Translations under genes and position numbers: made by a program
The notes under the pieces: model-generated
The model's input: the letters and a program-made list of their open reading frames with translations, nothing else
What the model was told of the DNA's origin: nothing
Database searches by the model: none
Assembly (NCBI GenBank): GCA_947168335.1
Contig: CAMVLM010000018.1
Coordinates: 1 to 39,474 of the forward strand
Length of the DNA: 39,474 nt
Origin: an uncultured Butyrivibrio sp.
GTDB taxonomy: Bacteria > Bacillota > Clostridia > Lachnospirales > Lachnospiraceae
Reading direction: 5' to 3'
Shown here: positions 34,739-39,474 of the stretch, in pieces
How positions within the stretch are numbered: the first letter of the stretch is position 1
How the letters are laid out: each line of letters begins with the position of its first letter

Positions 34739-36898
34739 TCACTTTATCAGTGTCATACCGGTTTCAAATGCGTACGGATACATGAATCTGCGCTCTGCTC
34801 CATCATCAAATTCTACTGAAAACTTGGTTGGAATATCGAATTCATCTACTGAAACATCAGTAATCACTCCCTGACCGTACTTAGGTTGCGATATTCTCTG
34901 ACCTATAACAAGTTCTGCGGGTAGCTCAACATTATTTGTATCCTTATATTTTACAGCATAGTTATTTGTCCGAAGCATCTTCTTTACTGAAGCCCTGGAC
35001 TTCTTCTTTTCTGCCTTGTGTTCAGCTTTTCTTTCCTTTGGCGAGATTATCGATATCTCACTTACAAATGTAGAATCCTCATCGTTATAGGTAAGAATAT
35101 TCAGCTTATTTCTGGCTCTTGTCATTCCAACATAGAAAATTCTGCGCTCCTCCTCGAAATCCTTCAATTCCTGTTTATCCGCAAATTGCTTAATTTCTAT
35201 GACCTTATTGGGAAATACCCCATCACAAGCATCCATAAGATAAACTTCGTCATATTCGAGACCCTTGCTGGAATGTATGGTCGAAAGTATAAACTTTGCA
35301 CTAAAATCAGGTTCCTTATCCCTGAAAATTTCCTGTAGTTCCTGCAGCCTTCGCATAAAGCCATCTATCGTGCTCTCATTGCCCGCTATCATCTTCAGTA
35401 TAAACAACTTATTCGCATCTAAATGATTATTCTCCAGATACTCGCCATAGCCCATAAAACGTTCGATTCTTGTGAGTGCTTTATATGGCTCTTCGTATCT
35501 CATGTTAGAAAGGTGTGTTCTCAGCGAACGACATTTGGCTTTTACATGTGCATTTAACATTTCAGTTTCTTCTACTGCATCAAGTATGGGAATCTCACTG
35601 TTAGATGCAATTCTGCAAAGCCTCTCAGCCTGGGCCTTTTTAAGATAGGTCTGGCATTTAAAATATATTCTCATGAAGCTCTCTTCATCGAACGGATCCA
35701 TGCAAAACTTCAAAATACACTCAATATCCAGAACAACCCTGTGCGTGAAAAATCCCATATCTGAATTTCTCACACGATAAGGGATTCTCTGCCTTTCAAG
35801 GATGTCGACCAGTGGCACTATACTCTCATTATCACGATACAGCACTGCTTTTTGACTTTCTGCATCAGCAGCTACCTTCGCAAGATAATTGTACTGATTT
35901 TTCCTGCTATTTAGCTGAATATAATTTATATCAGTACCTTTTTCTCTTGTGGCCTGCATATGCTTGTCATGGCGCATATCATTATGGCTGATAAATACGT
36001 CTGCAGCAGACACGATCGCAGCATTTGATCTGAAGTTCTGGTCCATTATAAGTACTTTGGCATCAGGATGGTTTTTATCAAAATCAAGAAGTGCTTCGGG
36101 ATATGCAGCTCTGAAACCATAAATACTCTGGTCCTCATCTCCAACCATGAAAAGATTTCCGTTTTCCCCGGAAAGAAGTCCTATTATCATATGCTGGACT
36201 TTGGATGTATCCTGGGCTTCATCAACGCATATATACTGGTATTTATCCTGATAGAATTTAAGAAGTTCAGGCGAACCCTTGAGCATCCTGTATGCATAAA
36301 CCATCTGATCATCATAGTCCATGAGTCCGCGCCTCTTAAGTTCCGCATTATAGGCCTCATATACTGAAAGTATATCTATATCTACATCATTCTCCAGCTT
36401 TTTTATCTCTTCATTTGTCAGAAGCATGTTCTTGCAATATGTAATAAGAGTCCTGACTCCCTTTATGTCACTTTCAGTAGGAAAATCCTTCTTCAGTTTT
36501 ATATAAATATCCGTAAGGATCTTTCCTGTAATCTTTTCATCCGTAACAAGATCATAAGCTTTTTTGCCTATCAGCCTTCCATAATGTTGTATTATTTTCG
36601 CGCATATCCCGTTGATTGTCCTGAACTCCAGAGAATATGAGAAGTCTTCCCCAAATATACTTCTAAAACGTTCAGACATATCTCTGGTTGCTGCAATAGT
36701 GTATGTAAGTGTAAGTATATTCTCCGGATTAATTCCCTTACAATAGAGCATATATCCTAATCTGTTTACCAGCACAGTAGTCTTGCCACTTCCAGGAACC
36801 GCCAGCAAAAGAACAGGTCCATCCGTTGTCCTGACTGCATCAAGTTGCTGGCTGCTTAAGTGTCTTAAATATCTTTCAAAAAACTCATTTTCATTCAT
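34739..36898 (-). CDS. UvrD/Rep-type SF1 helicase
   Basis: LLAVPGSGKTTVLVNRL, YICVDEAQDTSKVQHMII, MVGDEDQSIYGFRAAYP, LSTIHSSKGLEYDEVYLMDACDG, RRIFYVGMTRARNKLNIL. Confidence 0.95.
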   Translation of the reverse strand: MNENEFFERYLRHLSSQQLDAVRTTDGPVLLLAVPGSGKTTVLVNRLGYMLYCKGINPENILTLTYTIAATRDMSERFRSIFGEDFSYSLEFRTINGICAKIIQHYGRLIGKKAYDLVTDEKITGKILTDIYIKLKKDFPTESDIKGVRTLITYCKNMLLTNEEIKKLENDVDIDILSVYEAYNAELKRRGLMDYDDQMVYAYRMLKGSPELLKFYQDKYQYICVDEAQDTSKVQHMIIGLLSGENGNLFMVGDEDQSIYGFRAAYPEALLDFDKNHPDAKVLIMDQNFRSNAAIVSAADVFISHNDMRHDKHMQATREKGTDINYIQLNSRKNQYNYLAKVAADAESQKAVLYRDNESIVPLVDILERQRIPYRVRNSDMGFFTHRVVLDIECILKFCMDPFDEESFMRIYFKCQTYLKKAQAERLCRIASNSEIPILDAVEETEMLNAHVKAKCRSLRTHLSNMRYEEPYKALTRIERFMGYGEYLENNHLDANKLFILKMIAGNESTIDGFMRRLQELQEIFRDKEPDFSAKFILSTIHSSKGLEYDEVYLMDACDGVFPNKVIEIKQFADKQELKDFEEERRIFYVGMTRARNKLNILTYNDEDSTFVSEISIISPKERKAEHKAEKKKSRASVKKMLRTNNYAVKYKDTNNVELPAELVIGQRISQPKYGQGVITDVSVDEFDIPTKFSVEFDDGAERRFMYPYAFETGMTLIK

Positions 36899-37064
36899 AA
36901 AATATTGTATTTATCCTGCTAATTTTCAATTTATCCGTATTTACTGCTATTATTACACAGCCTGATATCCAAAAACTATAATTGCAATACTAATTTGTAA
37001 AAGTTGCACAATTCTCGATTAATTGACCGCTTTGGTCATGTTGTAAAAAATCATTCTCTCCACT

Positions 37065-37507
37065 GCATGAATTTCTACATAAGTTTAATCCAAGGCAGGT
37101 ATTTCCTGGGTTTTAAAGTTATGTGTAAAATAATGCGCTCTTAATCCTTTCTCTAACTTATGTAATAAATCATGCGTTTTTGACCAATATAGTCATTAAT
37201 TTTGAATCATTTACTGCATGATTTCTTACATAAGTATGCATGGATTTGTACATAAGTTTATTTCTTTTACCAATTTTATGTATTAATCAGGCAAAAGTTC
37301 ATGATTTTGTACATAAGTTAATGCATGGTATTCTACATAAGTTTTCCGGTTTATGATTTTTGGCACTGATTATTCCTAATTCATATCTGATTTCTTTTAC
37401 TGGTGCATTCTTTTCTACATATCTACGCATTATTTTCTACATATGTTTGCTTTCAGTCCTGCATCATTTTCTACATAAGCTTGAGTTTCTTATGTATCAT
37501 TGAATGC
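37065..37507. repeat. Iteron cluster A: 8 direct and 4 inverted copies of GCATNNNNNNNTACATAAGTW
   Basis: Direct at 37065, 37216, 37238, 37299, 37323, 37405, 37427, 37461; inverted at 37116-37136 (degenerate), 37155-37175, 37272-37292 (degenerate), 37487-37507. Confidence 0.93.
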
Positions 37508-37739
37508 AGTGTTCTTTTATGCCCTCCAGGTTCTAGATCATTACAGATTATAAAAACCTTTTTATTTTCCATTTTAAGGGATTTATGTTTTTTGATTGGG
37601 AACAACATCAATACGAAAGTTTAGAGGGCTGTATGGGACAAATATGGACGTTTTTCAGTAAAGCTCCATGAACCATTTATTAAAATATAAAATAGCTGAT
37701 ATATATTTTATGACAATTCCTATGAAATTTCAGAAACAC

Positions 37740-37927
37740 GCATTATCCTCTACATAAGTAAGCATGAATTTATACATAACTTTGCATTAAGCTTTACATA
37801 AGTTCTCTTATCAACCATGCATGAAACTCTACATAAGTTAACATTTTATGATACATAAGTAAGCATTTTACATTACATAAGTACGCATGTTTTTATACAA
37901 AAGTTTGCATTCAGTAGTACATAAGTA
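37740..37927 (+). repeat. Iteron cluster B: 8 direct copies on a 22-bp period with one 13-bp phase shift
   Basis: Starts at 37740, 37762, 37784, then 37819, 37841, 37863, 37885, 37907. Confidence 0.95.
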
Positions 37928-37978
37928 AATAAAGAAATGCAGTATTTATCAGCATTTGTGGCATATCTAAATAAAAAT

Positions 37979-38025
37979 AAAGAAATGTTGTTTAAATATA
38001 TATTTATAATAAACAACATTTCTTT
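37979..38025 (-). terminator. 16-bp perfect inverted repeat AAAGAAATGTTGTTTA-N15-TAAACAACATTTCTTT downstream of rep
   Basis: Arms 37979-37994 and 38010-38025; followed by T-rich sequence on the minus strand. Confidence 0.7.
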
Positions 38026-38041
38026 GTGGTCGTTAATAAAA

Positions 38042-39193
38042 TTAGTTATCTAAAAGCATATCCTCAATTGCATCATAGTCTGTTCCACTTTCTTGAAATT
38101 TTTCAAAAAGTGTATACTGATGATTAACTTCTTTTTTACGTTTAATACCGGAAGAAATTGGAGCTTTATAATCTTCTTTAAGAGCTTTTATCATCCATCC
38201 TACAATATTGTCGATATTTGTGTTTGATGACTTCAAAATTTCGTATTTTTCAACAATATAGTCATAATTGTATCTTCCTTCTCTTGCTATGGCTCTAAGA
38301 TCGGATATTTTCAATTTTTCATCAAATAAATCCTGAAGATCTTCAATGAAGGTTAATTCATCAGTACTTGAAACAAGTTCTTCTTTAATCGGAAGCGGAA
38401 CTGATTCCAATGTGAAGGTAATTCCAACTACTTTTCCACCCCTACCCTTCTTGATGGGTTCGTATTTAACATTTATATCCGTTGTTTCATTAATTTCTTT
38501 AACAGCAACCTGAAGAACACTTCTGTTAAATTCGCCATATGACTCATATCTTTTTTCTGGAGACTTAGCAACTGCCTTTTCATAATCAGGAAGCTCTGAG
38601 CGGTTCAAAACGCTTTTTACACTATCCAGATTAGCATTTACTATTCCCAGGGCTATTTTAAGTTCTGCAAGACCAAAGGTGATGGTATCTGTTTTAAAAG
38701 CGTAGCTCTTAAGAAGCTCATATAAACGAAAGCTGTATACTGAGTTAAACTGCATCATAATATCGAGATTCAGGTTTGTAAACTTATTTTTGATATTTAT
38801 GATGTAGTCCTTTAGATCTGCATTGTATGTGATCTTAAACTCACCCTGTTCATATTTGGCACGTATTACTACTGCTATATAGTCAAAATAGTGGTTTATT
38901 TCGTCGTTTACGCCGATTGTACGGCCAGTCATCTCGCTTGCAACCTGTTCAAGCTGAGTGTAAAAGCCTCTGTTTGTGATCCCCAGTCTCTTTTTAATCT
39001 CACTTTGTGTAAGGCTTACTACAATATTGCCGGTTTTATCATCAAGAACACTGTCAGAAGCTTTAGCAAGCGATAATGCCATAAGCTTATTTTCTAATAG
39101 TGTTGCGCTGTATTTTGCACCTATGAGAAAATTACTCTTAACATAGTTATTATTCGCATTAACAGCGAGTTTTGCAGGCTTTTTCTTTGCCAT
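38042..39193 (-). CDS. Rep_3-family (RepB-like) plasmid replication initiator; ORF track start 39217, likely ATG 39193
   Basis: SNFLIGAKYSATLLENKLMALSLAKA, NSVYSFRLYELLKSYA, two winged-helix-like halves; ATG 39193 is preceded by GAGGGGAACAA. Confidence 0.88.
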   Translation of the reverse strand: MAKKKPAKLAVNANNNYVKSNFLIGAKYSATLLENKLMALSLAKASDSVLDDKTGNIVVSLTQSEIKKRLGITNRGFYTQLEQVASEMTGRTIGVNDEINHYFDYIAVVIRAKYEQGEFKITYNADLKDYIINIKNKFTNLNLDIMMQFNSVYSFRLYELLKSYAFKTDTITFGLAELKIALGIVNANLDSVKSVLNRSELPDYEKAVAKSPEKRYESYGEFNRSVLQVAVKEINETTDINVKYEPIKKGRGGKVVGITFTLESVPLPIKEELVSSTDELTFIEDLQDLFDEKLKISDLRAIAREGRYNYDYIVEKYEILKSSNTNIDNIVGWMIKALKEDYKAPISSGIKRKKEVNHQYTLFEKFQESGTDYDAIEDMLLDN

Positions 39194-39233
39194 TTGTTCC
39201 CCTCTTTTTTCAAACAATTGTAATAAATAATGC

Positions 39234-39254
39234 GCATTTAATTATACATAAGTT
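39234..39254 (+). repeat. Solitary iteron (GCATTTAATTATACATAAGTT) in the rep promoter region
   Basis: Full match to the iteron consensus 41 bp upstream of the rep ATG. Confidence 0.9.
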
Positions 39255-39474
39255 TATCATAAATTTCTATTTTTTCTAAGATAAATTGTTGAAAAAGTAT
39301 GAAATTTTCGATGATATATATTTAAGAGAAACAGGATCTATATAAGATATAGATATTAATAGTATTAAATAGTATATAAATATGAAATATCTTTAAGTAG
39401 ACACATATAGTATAAACATGAAATAATAGATATATAATATATACATATATATAAAGATATATAAGTATATAAAG

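Larger units (their letters stand above)
37065..38040. other. Probable replication origin (iteron-type theta origin)
   Basis: Dense iterons next to a Rep_3 initiator gene, with an AT-rich gap between clusters. Confidence 0.8.

Noticed and set aside
36901-37023. DnaA boxes near the origin
   Set aside because: Only weak partial matches (e.g. TTATCCGTA); no convincing TTATCCACA.
37403-37624. 73-aa plus-strand ORF in the iteron region
   Set aside because: Crosses several iterons; Cys/Phe/Ile/Ser-rich translation of repeat DNA.
37065-37927. Possible CRISPR array from regularly spaced repeats
   Set aside because: Only ~4 + 10 bp conserved per 22-bp unit, with no spacer-length unique segments; fits iterons next to a Rep_3 gene.

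Overview
Low-GC Firmicutes DNA, most like a Lachnospiraceae (Butyrivibrio-type) secondary replicon or chromid; the taxon is inferred from protein flavour only. The right end holds a theta-type replication module: a Rep_3-family initiator (38042-39193, minus) next to about 20 copies of a 21-bp iteron, GCATNNNNNNNTACATAAGTW, in two clusters (37065-37507 and 37740-37927). A further copy sits directly upstream of rep. The left end carries a tyrosine recombinase, a short two-ORF unit and a Phd/YefM-ParE/RelE toxin-antitoxin pair. Between them lie mostly housekeeping or accessory genes: an AgrC-like kinase/LytTR regulator pair, an EAL protein, a cupin, a CIRCE-controlled Hsp20, a butanol-type dehydrogenase, an M48 protease/thioesterase/HD operon, class B sortase, cysteine hydrolase, membrane-anchored carboxylesterase, an orphan FakA-C-like domain, a NifX-(Cys/His-rich)-FKBP fusion, an ABC-F ATPase, MetY, a hybrid sensor kinase, an ion permease, a tail-anchored J-protein, a SUV3-like helicase and a UvrD-like helicase. 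The items I rate highest are the iteron origin, the NifX-CxxC/His-FKBP fusion, and an unannotated 28-aa microprotein (11994-12080, minus) with a FliM/FliY-like LSQEEID motif. No rRNA, tRNA, CRISPR array or insertion sequence was recognised. All homology calls are from motif recognition, with no database search.
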